DNA of 64,000 bases from Myxococcales bacterium (GTDB lineage: Bacteria > Myxococcota_A > Polyangia > Haliangiales > Haliangiaceae): positions 682,001 to 746,000 of the forward strand of contig JADJGV010000002.1 in the NCBI GenBank assembly GCA_016707895.1, written 5' to 3'. The translations under genes and the position numbers were made by a program. This document shows, one piece after another, positions 42,892 through 52,054 of the stretch (its first letter is position 1; each line of letters begins with the position of its first letter). Below the pieces are notes generated by a model that did no database searches, was not told the DNA's origin, and saw only the letters and a program-made list of their open reading frames with translations.

Positions 42892-45800
42892 CTACGTCGC
42901 GAGCGACGCCCACAGCTCTGCGAGGCGCGGCGCGGACACCGGCACTGCCGTTCGCAGCTCGGGCGCGAACGCTTGCACGCGCAGCTCCTCGAGCAGCCAG
43001 CCGAACTCCTCGAGGTCCTCCAGCGCGCCGCCGCGGCGGCGCGCTTCGGCGTAGGCGGCGCGGAACTTCTGCCACAGCGGGACGACCGGCGCGGCCTTGC
43101 TGGCGTCCTTCTGCGGATCGAGCGCGAGCCGCTCCAGCCGGACCTGCACGGCGCGCAGGTAGCGCAGCAGGTGCTCGAGCCGATCGAGCGGCGCGAGGCG
43201 CACCAGCTCGGGCGTGATCAGGTGCGCGAGCTGGCTGTCGATGTCGTCGATGGCGGCCTTCCACAGCCCGGGCTTGCCGAGCAGCGGCTTCTGCAGCCGG
43301 CGCACCTTCTCGACCTCGACGTGGACCGCCAGCGCGATCCGCGAGAGATCGAGCAGCGCCACCGGCAGCGCGCGGCGGCCCTCGTCGAGCTGCGCCTCCC
43401 AGGCGGCGCGGGTGCGCGGCAGCGGATCGGCCGGCGTCAGGCCGAAGGCGTCGTCGAGCGCGCGCAGCACCACCTGGCGGCGCGGCGTGGCCGGCGCGCC
43501 GGCGACCACCAGCGGCCCCGACGCCAGCGCGCCCGCGACCTGGGCGTCGAGCTTGGTCAGCGTCGTCCGCAGGTCGAGCAGCACCAGCCGGCGCAGCCCG
43601 GCGCGGGTCGCGGCCTCGGCGGCGGCCGCGGTCTCGAGCAGTCGGAGGTCGACCGCGGTCTCGGTGTCGACCAGCGCCGGGTAGGCGGTGAGGCGGCGGC
43701 CGGCGACGTCGAGCGTCACCGAGGCGGGCAGCGCGTCGAAGTCCCAGCGGGTCAGGCCGGCGCGCTCGTGGCGCGACCGCGGCGCCTTGGCCCACAGCTC
43801 CTGGGCCCGCGGCGCCAGCGACCGCTGTAGCTCGGCCAGGTCGCGGCCGCGGCCCAGCTCGCGGTCGTGCTCGTCGACGACGCGGAAGCCCAGCGCCAGG
43901 TACGGCGGCAGCGCGCGGCGGTCCCAGGCGGTCCGCGGCACCCGCTCGCCGGTGCGCTGGAAGATCGCGCGCTCGAGCGTGGGCAGGAGCGGCCCGCTGA
44001 ACGGCTTCAGCTCGGCGGCCAGCGCTGTCGCGAGCGCGTCGAGCGGGAACAGGGCCTTGCGCACCGCCTTGGGCAGGTTCTCGAGCAGCCCCTCGATCAG
44101 CGCGTGGTGCCAGCCGGGGATGGTCCAGGCCAGCTGCTCGGGATCGAGCTGCGGCAACAGCGCCAGCGGCACCGTCGCGGTGACGCCGTCGTCGTCCTCG
44201 CTCGGCTCGAAGCGGTAGCCGAGCGGCACGGGCGCGCCGCCGATCGTCAGCTGATCGGGGAACTGCTCGAGCGACAGCGCCGCGGCCTCGTCGAGCAGCA
44301 CGTCCTCGAGCGCGAGGTGGAGCACGTCGGGGTCCTTGGCCTCGGCGTCCTTGCGCCACTGCTCGAAGGTCTTGCCGCTGAACACGCCGGGCGGGACGCG
44401 CTGCTCGAAGAACTCCTCGAGCGCGTACTCGTCGGCCAGCACGTCGCCCTTGCGCGCCTTGTCGCGGATGCGCTGCACCTCGTCGAGCACCGCCCGGTTG
44501 TGGGCCATGAACGCGCCCTTGGTCGTGTACTCGTGGCGCACCAGCGCGTGGACGATGAACAGCGTGCGCGCCGCGGTCGGATCGATCGGCCCGTACGGCA
44601 CGTTCCGATCCTTGATGATCGGCAGGCCGTACAGCGTGACGTGCTCGCGCGCCATCACCTGCGCCTGCTTGAGCTCCCAGTGCGGGTGGCCGTAGCTCTT
44701 GCGGCACAGCGGCCCGGCGGCGCGCTCGAGCCAGGTCGGATCGATCTTGGCGACGGTGCGCGCGAACAGCTGCGACGTCTCGACCAGCTCGGCCGCCATC
44801 ACCCACGGCGTCGGCTTGCGGCCCAGCCCCGACGACGGGTGGATCAGGAACCGGGTCTGCCGCGCGCCGATGTAGCAGCGCGTCTCCTGGTTCCACATGC
44901 CGATCTTGCTGAGCAGGCCGGGCAGGAGCGCGCGGTGGATCTGCTCGGCCGACGCCGGCGGCGTGTCGATCGCGAAGCCCAGCTCGCGCACGGTGCGCTT
45001 GAGCTGCTCGTGGATGTCCTCCCACTCGCGCATGCGCGGGAACGACAGGAAGTTGTCGCGGCACAGCCGGTACAGCTGGTTCTTGCTCGACCGGCCGCGG
45101 GCCTCCTGCCAGAACGCCCACAGCTTGAGGTAGCCGGCGAAGTCGCTGCCCTCATCGCGCCACTTGGCGTGGGCGGCGTCGGCCTTCTGCTGCGCCGCCA
45201 TCGGCCGCTCGCGCGGATCCTGCAGGCCCAGCGCTGCGGCGATCACCAGCACCTCGGGCAGCGCGCGCTCGTCGACGCCGCCGAGGACCATCCGGCCCAG
45301 GCGCGGATCGATCGGCAGCTTGCCGAGCTGGCGGCCGATCGCGGTCAGCGCGCCGCGGTCGTCGATCGCGCCCAGCTCCTCGAGCACGTGGTAGCCCTCG
45401 TCGATCGCGCGCTTGCTGGGCGGATCGAGGAACGGGAAGCTCTCGACCGCGCCCAGGTCGAGCGCCTTCATGCGCAGGATGACGCCGGCCAGGCCGACCC
45501 GCTTGATCTCGGGGTCGGTGTACGCCGGCCGCGCCAGGAAGTCGGCCTCCTCGTACAGCCGGAAGCACACGCCGTTGGCGGTGCGGCCGCAGCGGCCCTT
45601 GCGCTGGTTGGCGCTGGCCTGGGACACCTCCTCGACGAGCAGCTGGGTGACGCCGGTGCGCACGCCGTAGCGGTTGACCCGCGCGACGCCAGCGTCGACG
45701 ACATAGACGATGCCGGGGATGGTCAGCGAGGTCTCGGCGACGTTGGTCGCCAGCACGACGCGGCGCGGGCCGCCGGTCTGGAACACGCGCTGCTGCTCGG

Positions 45801-46671
45801 CGCCCGCCAGGCGCGCGTACAGCGGCAGGATCGCGGTGTGGGGCAGCGCGCGGTCGGTGATCGCGCCCATCGCCTCGCGGATCTCGCGCTCGCCGGGCAG
45901 GAACACCAGGATGTCGCCGCGCGGATCGAGCTCGGCGATCTCGTTGACGGTGTTGGCCACCGCGTCGATCAGGTCGGCCTCGTCGGGGCGCGGCGGCCGG
46001 TACAGCACGTCGACCGGGAAGGTGCGGCCCGACACCTCGATCACCGGCGCGCCGTCGAAGAACTGCGCGAACCGCTCGGTGGCCAGGGTCGCCGAGCTGA
46101 TGATCACCCGCAGGTCGGGGCGGCGCGGCAGCACCTGCTTGATGAAGCCGAGCAGGAAGTCGATGTTGAGGCTGCGCTCGTGGGCCTCGTCGATGATCAG
46201 CGTGTCGTAGCCGCGCAGCAGCGGGTCGCCGTGGAGCTCGGCGAGCAGGATGCCGTCGGTCATGAACTTGATGTAGGTCGACGGCCGCACGGTGTCCGAG
46301 AACCGGACCTGGTAGCCGACGACGTCGCCGGGCTCGGTGCCGAGCTCGGCCGCGACCCGGGCCGCGACGCTGGTGGCGGCGATCCGCCGCGGCTGGGTGC
46401 AGCCGATCCGGCCGTGGACGCCGCGGCCCATCGCCAGGCACATCTTGGGCAGCTGCGTGGTCTTGCCCGAGCCGGTCTCGCCCGCGACGATGATCACCTG
46501 GTGCTGGTCGATGGCGTTGACCAGATCGATCAGCCGCGCGCTGATCGGCAGCTCGGGCGGGAACGCCACCCGCGGGCTCAGCGTGAGCCCGGCGCGCAGG
46601 CGCGGCCCGGCCGGCGCGGGCGCGGGGGCCGGCGCGGGCGGGGGAGCCGGAGGATCGGACGGCGGGGACAC
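42892..46671 (-). CDS. hrpA: ATP-dependent RNA helicase HrpA
   Basis: A 1259-residue DEAH-box helicase (E. coli HrpA about 1300) that acts on RNA and on collided ribosomes. Motifs: GETGSGKTTQ (Walker A, residues 64-72), CTQPRRIAATSVA (Ia), LIIDEAHERS (II), ISSATLATERF (III), LVFLPGEREIREAM, VLATNVAETSLTIPGI, and QRKGRCGRTANGVCFRLY (VI), followed by OB-fold and the long DUF3418 C-terminus. GTG at 46671 is taken as the start; a GTG at 46692 is also possible and neither has a clear ribosome-binding site. The preceding residues are a Pro/Ala-rich tail antisense-like region. Confidence 0.95.
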   Translation of the reverse strand: MSPPSDPPAPPPAPAPAPAPAGPRLRAGLTLSPRVAFPPELPISARLIDLVNAIDQHQVIIVAGETGSGKTTQLPKMCLAMGRGVHGRIGCTQPRRIAATSVAARVAAELGTEPGDVVGYQVRFSDTVRPSTYIKFMTDGILLAELHGDPLLRGYDTLIIDEAHERSLNIDFLLGFIKQVLPRRPDLRVIISSATLATERFAQFFDGAPVIEVSGRTFPVDVLYRPPRPDEADLIDAVANTVNEIAELDPRGDILVFLPGEREIREAMGAITDRALPHTAILPLYARLAGAEQQRVFQTGGPRRVVLATNVAETSLTIPGIVYVVDAGVARVNRYGVRTGVTQLLVEEVSQASANQRKGRCGRTANGVCFRLYEEADFLARPAYTDPEIKRVGLAGVILRMKALDLGAVESFPFLDPPSKRAIDEGYHVLEELGAIDDRGALTAIGRQLGKLPIDPRLGRMVLGGVDERALPEVLVIAAALGLQDPRERPMAAQQKADAAHAKWRDEGSDFAGYLKLWAFWQEARGRSSKNQLYRLCRDNFLSFPRMREWEDIHEQLKRTVRELGFAIDTPPASAEQIHRALLPGLLSKIGMWNQETRCYIGARQTRFLIHPSSGLGRKPTPWVMAAELVETSQLFARTVAKIDPTWLERAAGPLCRKSYGHPHWELKQAQVMAREHVTLYGLPIIKDRNVPYGPIDPTAARTLFIVHALVRHEYTTKGAFMAHNRAVLDEVQRIRDKARKGDVLADEYALEEFFEQRVPPGVFSGKTFEQWRKDAEAKDPDVLHLALEDVLLDEAAALSLEQFPDQLTIGGAPVPLGYRFEPSEDDDGVTATVPLALLPQLDPEQLAWTIPGWHHALIEGLLENLPKAVRKALFPLDALATALAAELKPFSGPLLPTLERAIFQRTGERVPRTAWDRRALPPYLALGFRVVDEHDRELGRGRDLAELQRSLAPRAQELWAKAPRSRHERAGLTRWDFDALPASVTLDVAGRRLTAYPALVDTETAVDLRLLETAAAAEAATRAGLRRLVLLDLRTTLTKLDAQVAGALASGPLVVAGAPATPRRQVVLRALDDAFGLTPADPLPRTRAAWEAQLDEGRRALPVALLDLSRIALAVHVEVEKVRRLQKPLLGKPGLWKAAIDDIDSQLAHLITPELVRLAPLDRLEHLLRYLRAVQVRLERLALDPQKDASKAAPVVPLWQKFRAAYAEARRRGGALEDLEEFGWLLEELRVQAFAPELRTAVPVSAPRLAELWASLAT

Positions 46672-46700
46672 GGCGGCCCCGGGGAGTACCACCCCCGCGG

Positions 46701-47546
46701 TCAGCGCGTGAAGTAGATCGGCCGCTGGCTGCCGACCACGAACTCGATGACGCCGGCGGGCGCGAGCACGCTCTTGCGCGTGAAGCGGGTGATGGTGGAG
46801 GTGTGCGACTCGAGGCCGCTCGACGCGTGGGGCAGGGCGGTGACCAGGGCGCCGGGGATGGTCAGCGCGCCGTCGTCGGCGGTCTCGCACAGCAGCATCG
46901 CCTCCCAGGGCGCGCCGTGCCAGCCGACCAGCAGCGCGAGCTGCACGCGGCCGCTGCCGGCGGCGGCCCAGGTGACCTCGGCGGGCTGGCCGTCGGTCAG
47001 GGTGAGCGTCTGCGTGGTCCCGGTCAGATCGGCGACGCCGGTGAGCGCGACGTCGAAGCCGCCGATGGCGGCGCCCGGCGCGGTGATCGCGATCGGATCG
47101 CCGGCGTCGAACAGATCGGCGGTGCCGGGGGCGGGCGTGGGCTCGTAGCCGAAGCCGCCGCGGACGAACGCCAGCGGCTGCTTGAGCCCGGTGACGGTGA
47201 TGGTGCCGACGTCCACCGCCTGAGCCCACGGCCGGCACACGCCCGGCGCCTCGCACACGCCGTCGCACGCCGGCTGGCACAGCGCCGGCGCCGGGCGGCG
47301 GTACACCGCGCAGTCGCCGTCGGCGGCGATCGCGGCTGGCAGCGGGCGCTCGGGGCCGTCGGCGACCGCCGCGAACACCGACAGGAACGCGCCGCCCTCG
47401 ATGACGTTCACGTAGCCGACCCGGTCGACGTGGTAGTCGTCGCTGCCGGCGTCGAGCGTGGGGCCGGCGTCGGGGTTGGCCGGGTCGGCGCCGCCGCAGG
47501 CCGCGAGCAGCGCGGCGGTCGCGTTGATGATCAGCAGGCGGCGCAT
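46701..47546 (-). CDS. Lipoprotein, unknown function
   Basis: A 281-residue protein starting MRRLLIINATAALLAACGG, a lipobox (LAAC, Cys17), then an Asp/Pro-rich linker and a beta-rich domain with several Cys (CQPACDGVCEAPGVC) and Gly-turns, ending GVIEFVVGSQRPIYFTR. The CxxxCxxxC cluster with acidic spacing resembles short EGF-like units common in myxobacterial surface proteins. An ATG 18 bases upstream is possible. It is upstream of hrpA on the same strand (29 bases) and divergent from the next lipoprotein gene. Confidence 0.6.
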   Translation of the reverse strand: MRRLLIINATAALLAACGGADPANPDAGPTLDAGSDDYHVDRVGYVNVIEGGAFLSVFAAVADGPERPLPAAIAADGDCAVYRRPAPALCQPACDGVCEAPGVCRPWAQAVDVGTITVTGLKQPLAFVRGGFGYEPTPAPGTADLFDAGDPIAITAPGAAIGGFDVALTGVADLTGTTQTLTLTDGQPAEVTWAAAGSGRVQLALLVGWHGAPWEAMLLCETADDGALTIPGALVTALPHASSGLESHTSTITRFTRKSVLAPAGVIEFVVGSQRPIYFTR

Positions 47547-47720
47547 CGTCGGTGCATGAAGCATGGCGCGTGCCACCGCGCGGGGACGGGCGGCGCGGTG
47601 CATCCCGGGGCGCGCCTCAGAATTTCGTCGATCGTCGACGCGGCCGGCTCGAGAATGCGGCGCGGCGCGCGCGATCTCGTGCGCTTGCGCGTGGCGCAGC
47701 GCTTGCTGTGGGGCGCGGGC

Positions 47721-49178
47721 ATGAGTCGACGACTGTGCGCGCTTGCGCTGGTGGTGTTCGCCGCGTGCGGCGGATCGGATGCGGAGCCTGCGCCCGATGC
47801 GGCGACCGGGTTGTGCGCCGGCCGCCCGTGCCTGACCGCGATCGACGACGCGGCCGACTGGGCGGCGGTGAGCGGCCCCCACGCCGAGCCCGAGCGCTGC
47901 GACTTCCTCGAGGACGCCAAGTTCATCGCCCCGGCCAGCGCCGCGGCCGAGCTGCAGGAGGTGGTGTTCCAGGACGTGAAGGCCCACCGCCTGCACCTCG
48001 ACTTCATGACCCAGGTGCTGCCCGAGTTCTTCGGCGGGCTGACCCCGCAGCAGTACCAGCAGGTGGTGCTGCGCCGCGCTGGGCGCCAGTACTGGGCCGG
48101 CGCGCTGTTCCGGCTGGTCGACGAGCGCGGCGCCACCACCGGCTACGGCTTCGACGTGGCGGTCGATCCCGCGTGGGAAGAGCAGCTCACCGAGGCCGAG
48201 GTGGCCAGCGTGCAGGCGCTGCTGGTCGCGCGCTTCCACCTGCCGCTGGTGTACGCGCCGACGTCGGACGACGCGATCTACCACGCGCGGATGTTCACCG
48301 GCCTGGTCGCGCACTTCCCGCGCGCGTGCCAGTACGTGCCGTGCGCGACCGCGGGCATGGACTGCGTCCAGGTGCCGACCGCGACCACCATATGCGGCCA
48401 CTTCATGGAGGGGCGCAGCGCGGCGGTCGAGCTCGCGCGCAAGGCCCGGGTTGCGGTCGCCGCGCGCACGATCGATCTGCCGCGCGACCCGGGCAGCTAC
48501 ACCGTGCCCGCGCTGTTCGGCGCCGGCGAGCTGGGGCCCGCGCGCGCGCCGATCGCGCCGGCGGCGGCGACCGCGACCTACGAGGTCGTCGTCCAGCCGT
48601 GGTCCGTGCAGCACATCTACACGCAGCGCTACACGTCCCCGACCGGGCCGATCGAGCTGCGCTGGGAGGTGCCGCTGCCCGAGGACGGCGGCGGATTCTT
48701 GTTCGCCGAGCCGTACCTCAGCGACCACTTCGGCGCGATGCTCGGCGACCCGGCGGCCACCACGCTGGACGTGCTGAGCGACCTCGGCTCGTGCACCAGC
48801 GAGTCGCTCGAGCGCTGGCGCGCGGGCGGCGCGCTGGCCGACGGCGGCAGCTTCCAGATCGACTTCCGCTACCAGCCGCCGTTCGCCGGCTCGGGGCCGC
48901 TGTTCCCGACCCGCGCCGAGGTCACGCTCGGCGGCGAGACCGCGGTGGTCGACGACTACTTCCGGCTGGTCTACGCCGGCGAACACCACAACTGGAACAA
49001 CCAGTACTGGGTGCTGTTCGCCACGCCGATCACCTACCGCGGTCACGCGGTCCACGGGCTGTGGCTCGACGAGGCGCCGACCACGTCCGAGCTCGACGGC
49101 GCGTACACCCTCGACGCCGCCCACCAGCCGCTCGACACGCTCGCGATCACCAGCTACGTCGTCGAGCGCGCGCCGTAG
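47721..49178 (+). CDS. Large lipoprotein, unknown function
   Basis: A 485-residue protein with the lipobox VFAAC and a mature part opening with CAGRPCLTAIDDAADWAAV. It contains several conserved Cys and a distinctive His/Trp-rich segment (GEHHNWNNQYWVLFATP), plus helical stretches such as MTQVLPEFFGGLTPQQYQQV. The layout suggests a secreted enzyme or binding protein, but no family or catalytic motif is identifiable. It is transcribed toward the GH99-like lipoprotein gene with an 88-base gap holding no clear terminator. Confidence 0.6.
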   Translation: MSRRLCALALVVFAACGGSDAEPAPDAATGLCAGRPCLTAIDDAADWAAVSGPHAEPERCDFLEDAKFIAPASAAAELQEVVFQDVKAHRLHLDFMTQVLPEFFGGLTPQQYQQVVLRRAGRQYWAGALFRLVDERGATTGYGFDVAVDPAWEEQLTEAEVASVQALLVARFHLPLVYAPTSDDAIYHARMFTGLVAHFPRACQYVPCATAGMDCVQVPTATTICGHFMEGRSAAVELARKARVAVAARTIDLPRDPGSYTVPALFGAGELGPARAPIAPAAATATYEVVVQPWSVQHIYTQRYTSPTGPIELRWEVPLPEDGGGFLFAEPYLSDHFGAMLGDPAATTLDVLSDLGSCTSESLERWRAGGALADGGSFQIDFRYQPPFAGSGPLFPTRAEVTLGGETAVVDDYFRLVYAGEHHNWNNQYWVLFATPITYRGHAVHGLWLDEAPTTSELDGAYTLDAAHQPLDTLAITSYVVERAP

Positions 49179-49266
49179 CGGCCGGCCGCCGCGGCGGGCG
49201 CCAAAGACGAAGTAAGAATGGGGTCGAGGACGGGCGGCTAGGGTGCGCGGCGAAAGGTCGTGACCC

Positions 49267-50796
49267 ATGCGCGAGGCCGCACCCCGACGCGTCAGCGTGA
49301 GCCTGGTCGTCATCGTCGCCGCGGCGCTGTCGCTGGTGTGCGCCTGCGGCCCGCAGCCGCCGCCGACCACCGAGGACGGCCGCGCCGATGCGGTCAACAC
49401 CAGCCCGCTCGACGGGGCTGACGGCACCGACGGCGCGGTGCGGGACGGCGCCGGATCGGACGGCGCGCTGGTCGACGCGCCCGGCTCGGCGGCCGACGCG
49501 TCGACCGCCGAGTGCGTCGGCGACGGCGACTGCGGCGCGGGGCGCGGCTGCCTGGCCGGGATCTGCCGCGATCGCTGCACGCTCGGCGTCTGGTGCGGCA
49601 CCTCCACCACCGGCGAGCACTGCGAGGCGGGGCTGTGCGTCGAGTGCCAGGCGCAGGACGACTGCGCCGGTACGCGCTACGAATGCAGCCCGACGGCGCG
49701 GGTCTGCGAGGAGACGACCTTCGATCCCACCCTCACCAAGATCGGCGTCTTCTATCACACGTGGCATTGCCCGGCGGCCGACCAGGTCCACGACCTCACC
49801 CAGATCCTGGCCGGCAACGCGCCCTACGGCCCCTACAACTCGTCGCACTGGTGGGGTCGCCCGGCCGAGGGCTACTACTGCCTGAGCCGCAACGACGCGC
49901 TGCTCGCGCGCCACGCGACCCAGCTGCGCGACATGGGCGTCGACTTCGTCTTCGTCGACGTGACCAACCACGCCTACAACAGCAACGCGCTGAACGACCG
50001 CCCGGTCGAGATGATCATCCAGCCGTTCACGCGGATGGTCGCGGTGTGGAGCGGCGTCCCCGGCGCGCCGCGGATCGTGCCGTGGGTCCCGGTGGTGCGG
50101 GCCGACGCCACGCGTCCCCGCGACAAGCACATGGTCTACACGTTGCTCGATCTGCTGAACGCGCACCCCGGCCTGCAGTTCGTCTACGACGGCAAGCCGC
50201 TGATCCTGGTGACCGAGAACGACAGCTACCCGGTCGACGTCGCGCGCTGGAACGAGCTGTCGGCGAACTACACGCTGCGCAAGATGTGGGCGAACGCCCC
50301 GAGCGACCTGACCAAGTGGAGCTACATGGAGCGGTGCCAGGAGTCGCCGCTCAACGCCGCCGCGTGTCGCCAGCGCCTGGCCTTCAAGAACGGCGCGATC
50401 GAGCAGCTGCCGATCGCGACCGCGTACCAGGCCGACTACATGAGCCACCCGGCCTCGGCGACGCCGAAGCACCAGGGCAAGACGCTCCGCAAGCAGTTCC
50501 AGACGCTGTTCGACAACCCGACGGCCCGCATCGCGACGATCACCGGCTGGAACGAGTGGAACGTCGGGCGGCTGCAGTGCGACCACGCGCCGCTGTGCGT
50601 GTGCTCGCACCCCGAGGACGTCAACGGCTGCTTCCTCGATCAATACAACATCGAATACAACCGCGACCTCGAGCCGGCGGCCAACGCCATGGGCGACTAC
50701 TACTACCGGCTGGCGAAGGGCTGCATCGCGCTGTTCCGCAGCGGCGCGCGCTGCGACGCCGCCCACGCCAACGACATCTGCTGCAAGAACTACTGA
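49267..50796 (+). CDS. GH99/WbsX-like glycan-active lipoprotein
   Basis: A 509-residue protein. A lipobox (LVCAC) leads into a long Asp/Gly/Ala linker and a Cys-rich stretch (CVGDGDCGAGRGCLAGIC, CVECQAQDDCAGTRY). Residues about 155-480 form a TIM-barrel-like domain: TKIGVFYHTWHC, MGVDFVFVDVTNHAYN, PLILVTENDSYP and ATITGWNEWNVG. The GWNEW motif with a preceding aromatic pocket recalls GH99 and WbsX-type glycan enzymes. Surface degradation or synthesis of a mannose-type polymer is inferred; the substrate is unknown. Confidence 0.62.
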   Translation: MREAAPRRVSVSLVVIVAAALSLVCACGPQPPPTTEDGRADAVNTSPLDGADGTDGAVRDGAGSDGALVDAPGSAADASTAECVGDGDCGAGRGCLAGICRDRCTLGVWCGTSTTGEHCEAGLCVECQAQDDCAGTRYECSPTARVCEETTFDPTLTKIGVFYHTWHCPAADQVHDLTQILAGNAPYGPYNSSHWWGRPAEGYYCLSRNDALLARHATQLRDMGVDFVFVDVTNHAYNSNALNDRPVEMIIQPFTRMVAVWSGVPGAPRIVPWVPVVRADATRPRDKHMVYTLLDLLNAHPGLQFVYDGKPLILVTENDSYPVDVARWNELSANYTLRKMWANAPSDLTKWSYMERCQESPLNAAACRQRLAFKNGAIEQLPIATAYQADYMSHPASATPKHQGKTLRKQFQTLFDNPTARIATITGWNEWNVGRLQCDHAPLCVCSHPEDVNGCFLDQYNIEYNRDLEPAANAMGDYYYRLAKGCIALFRSGARCDAAHANDICCKNY

Positions 50797-50812
50797 GCGG
50801 CGCGGGCCGCGC

Positions 50813-51151
50813 TCACGTCGCCGCGAATGACCAGGTGCGCGCGATCTGGTCGCCGACGACCTGGTAGACCACCACGACCTCGAACGGCGCGGGCCGCACG
50901 CCGTGGATGCGCTCGTGATCGATCACGGTCGCGCCCAGCACGCTGCGGTGGAGCAGGTCGGCGTGCAGGCCGTCATGGACGAAGCGCTCGCGGGCGTAGA
51001 AGTCGCGCAGCGCGGCGCGGCCGACCAGCGCCGGCGCCGCGGCCGGCGGGCGGTACAGCTCGACGCCGTCGGCGTACTGCGCGACGAACGCGTCGAGATC
51101 GCGGGCGTTGTAGGCCTCGAGCTGGCGCTGCACCACGGCTTCGGCGGACAT
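50813..51151 (-). CDS. SnoaL/NTF2-like protein
   Basis: A 112-residue protein with the NTF2-like cone fold pattern: AVVQRQLEAYNARDLDAFVA, QYADGVELYRPP, GRAALRDFYARERF, and ERIHGVRPAPFEVVVVYQV leading to ARTWSFAAT. Such proteins act as isomerases, hydrolases or ligand binders; no active-site residue can be assigned. Its stop lies 17 bases from the convergent GH99-like gene. Confidence 0.7.
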   Translation of the reverse strand: MSAEAVVQRQLEAYNARDLDAFVAQYADGVELYRPPAAAPALVGRAALRDFYARERFVHDGLHADLLHRSVLGATVIDHERIHGVRPAPFEVVVVYQVVGDQIARTWSFAAT

Positions 51152-51180
51152 CGCGGCAGCGTACCGCGAGGCGTCGCCGA

Positions 51181-51456
51181 TCAGCGCAGCGCCGCCAGGC
51201 CGAGCCCGACCGCGACGACGCCGGCGGTGATCGCCAGGAGCCACAGCGTCAGGTGCAGCCACGGGCGGCGCAGGCTCGCGCCGGCGCGGGCGCAGGTCAG
51301 GCACAGCGCGAAGGTGGCGGCGCCGCCGCTGGTCAGCTCGCAGCAGTCGGCGCACACCGAGCGGCGGCAGCGCGCGCACGGCCCCGACGCGGGGCGGCCG
51401 CACAGCGCGCAGCGGGTGACCGGCCCGCCGCCGTCGATCAGCAGGCCGCCGCTCAC
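51181..51456 (-). CDS. Small zinc-ribbon membrane protein
   Basis: A 91-residue protein from a GTG that overlaps the macro-domain stop (GTGA). The N-terminal half has paired CxxC motifs (CALCGRPASGPCARCRRSVC, then CCEL and CLTC), likely binding one or two zinc ions as a B-box or RING-like finger. The C-terminal half is one hydrophobic helix (LTLWLLAITAGVVAVGLGLA). The overlap with the macro-domain gene suggests the two work together. Confidence 0.6.
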   Translation of the reverse strand: MSGGLLIDGGGPVTRCALCGRPASGPCARCRRSVCADCCELTSGGAATFALCLTCARAGASLRRPWLHLTLWLLAITAGVVAVGLGLAALR

Positions 51457-51974
51457 GACGAGCCGGCCGCCGCGTCGACCGCGTCCTGCAGGGTGCGCGT
51501 GGCCTCGGCGTCGAAGCCGACCAGGATCACCCGCGCCGGCAGCGCGTGGTCGGCCAGCTCGGCGGTGATCGTCGCGACCGCGACCTGGGCGGCGCGCGTG
51601 GGCGGATAGCCGTAGATGCCGGTCGAGATCGCCGGGAACGCGACCACCTCGAAGCCGTGGTCGCGCGCGATCGCCAGCGACCGCCGGTAGCACGAGGCCA
51701 GGAGCTCGCGCTCGTTCATCCCGCCGCCGTTCCACTTGGGCCCGACGGTGTGGATGACGTGGCGCGCCGGCAGGCGGTGGCCGCGGGTCAGCTTGGCGTC
51801 GCCGACCTTGCAGCCGCCGAGCAACCGGCACTCGTGCAAGAGGTCGGGACCGGCCGCGCGGTGGATCGCGCCGTCGACCCCGCCGCCGCCGAGCAGGCTC
51901 GAGTTGGCCGCGTTGACGATCGCGTCGACCGCCAGCGTGGTGATGTTGCCCTGGAGCACCTCGATGCGCGTCAC
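51453..51974 (-). CDS. Macro-domain protein (O-acetyl-ADP-ribose deacetylase type)
   Basis: A 173-residue macro domain from a GTG. Motifs: VDAIVNAANSSLLGGGGVDG (adenosine pocket), AIHRAAGPDL, HVIHTVGPKWNGG and FPAISTGIYGYPPTRAAQV, as in YmdB-type enzymes that hydrolyse ADP-ribose esters. It acts in the cytoplasm on ADP-ribosylated or O-acetyl-ADP-ribose substrates. The downstream zinc-ribbon membrane gene overlaps it by four bases; divergent from the GH18-like gene. Confidence 0.92.
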   Translation of the reverse strand: MTRIEVLQGNITTLAVDAIVNAANSSLLGGGGVDGAIHRAAGPDLLHECRLLGGCKVGDAKLTRGHRLPARHVIHTVGPKWNGGGMNERELLASCYRRSLAIARDHGFEVVAFPAISTGIYGYPPTRAAQVAVATITAELADHALPARVILVGFDAEATRTLQDAVDAAAGSS

Positions 51975-52054
51975 GGCGGCAGGGTAGCGCGGACGGCGCA
52001 CGAATCGACCCGCGGCCGTGACCCGATCGGCCGCGCCCTGCTCTCCATTCCACC

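Noticed and set aside
42892..47280. Upstream extension of hrpA to 47280
   Set aside because: The extra residues are low-complexity and lie over the antisense frame of the lipoprotein gene at 46701-47546, which has a proper signal peptide.
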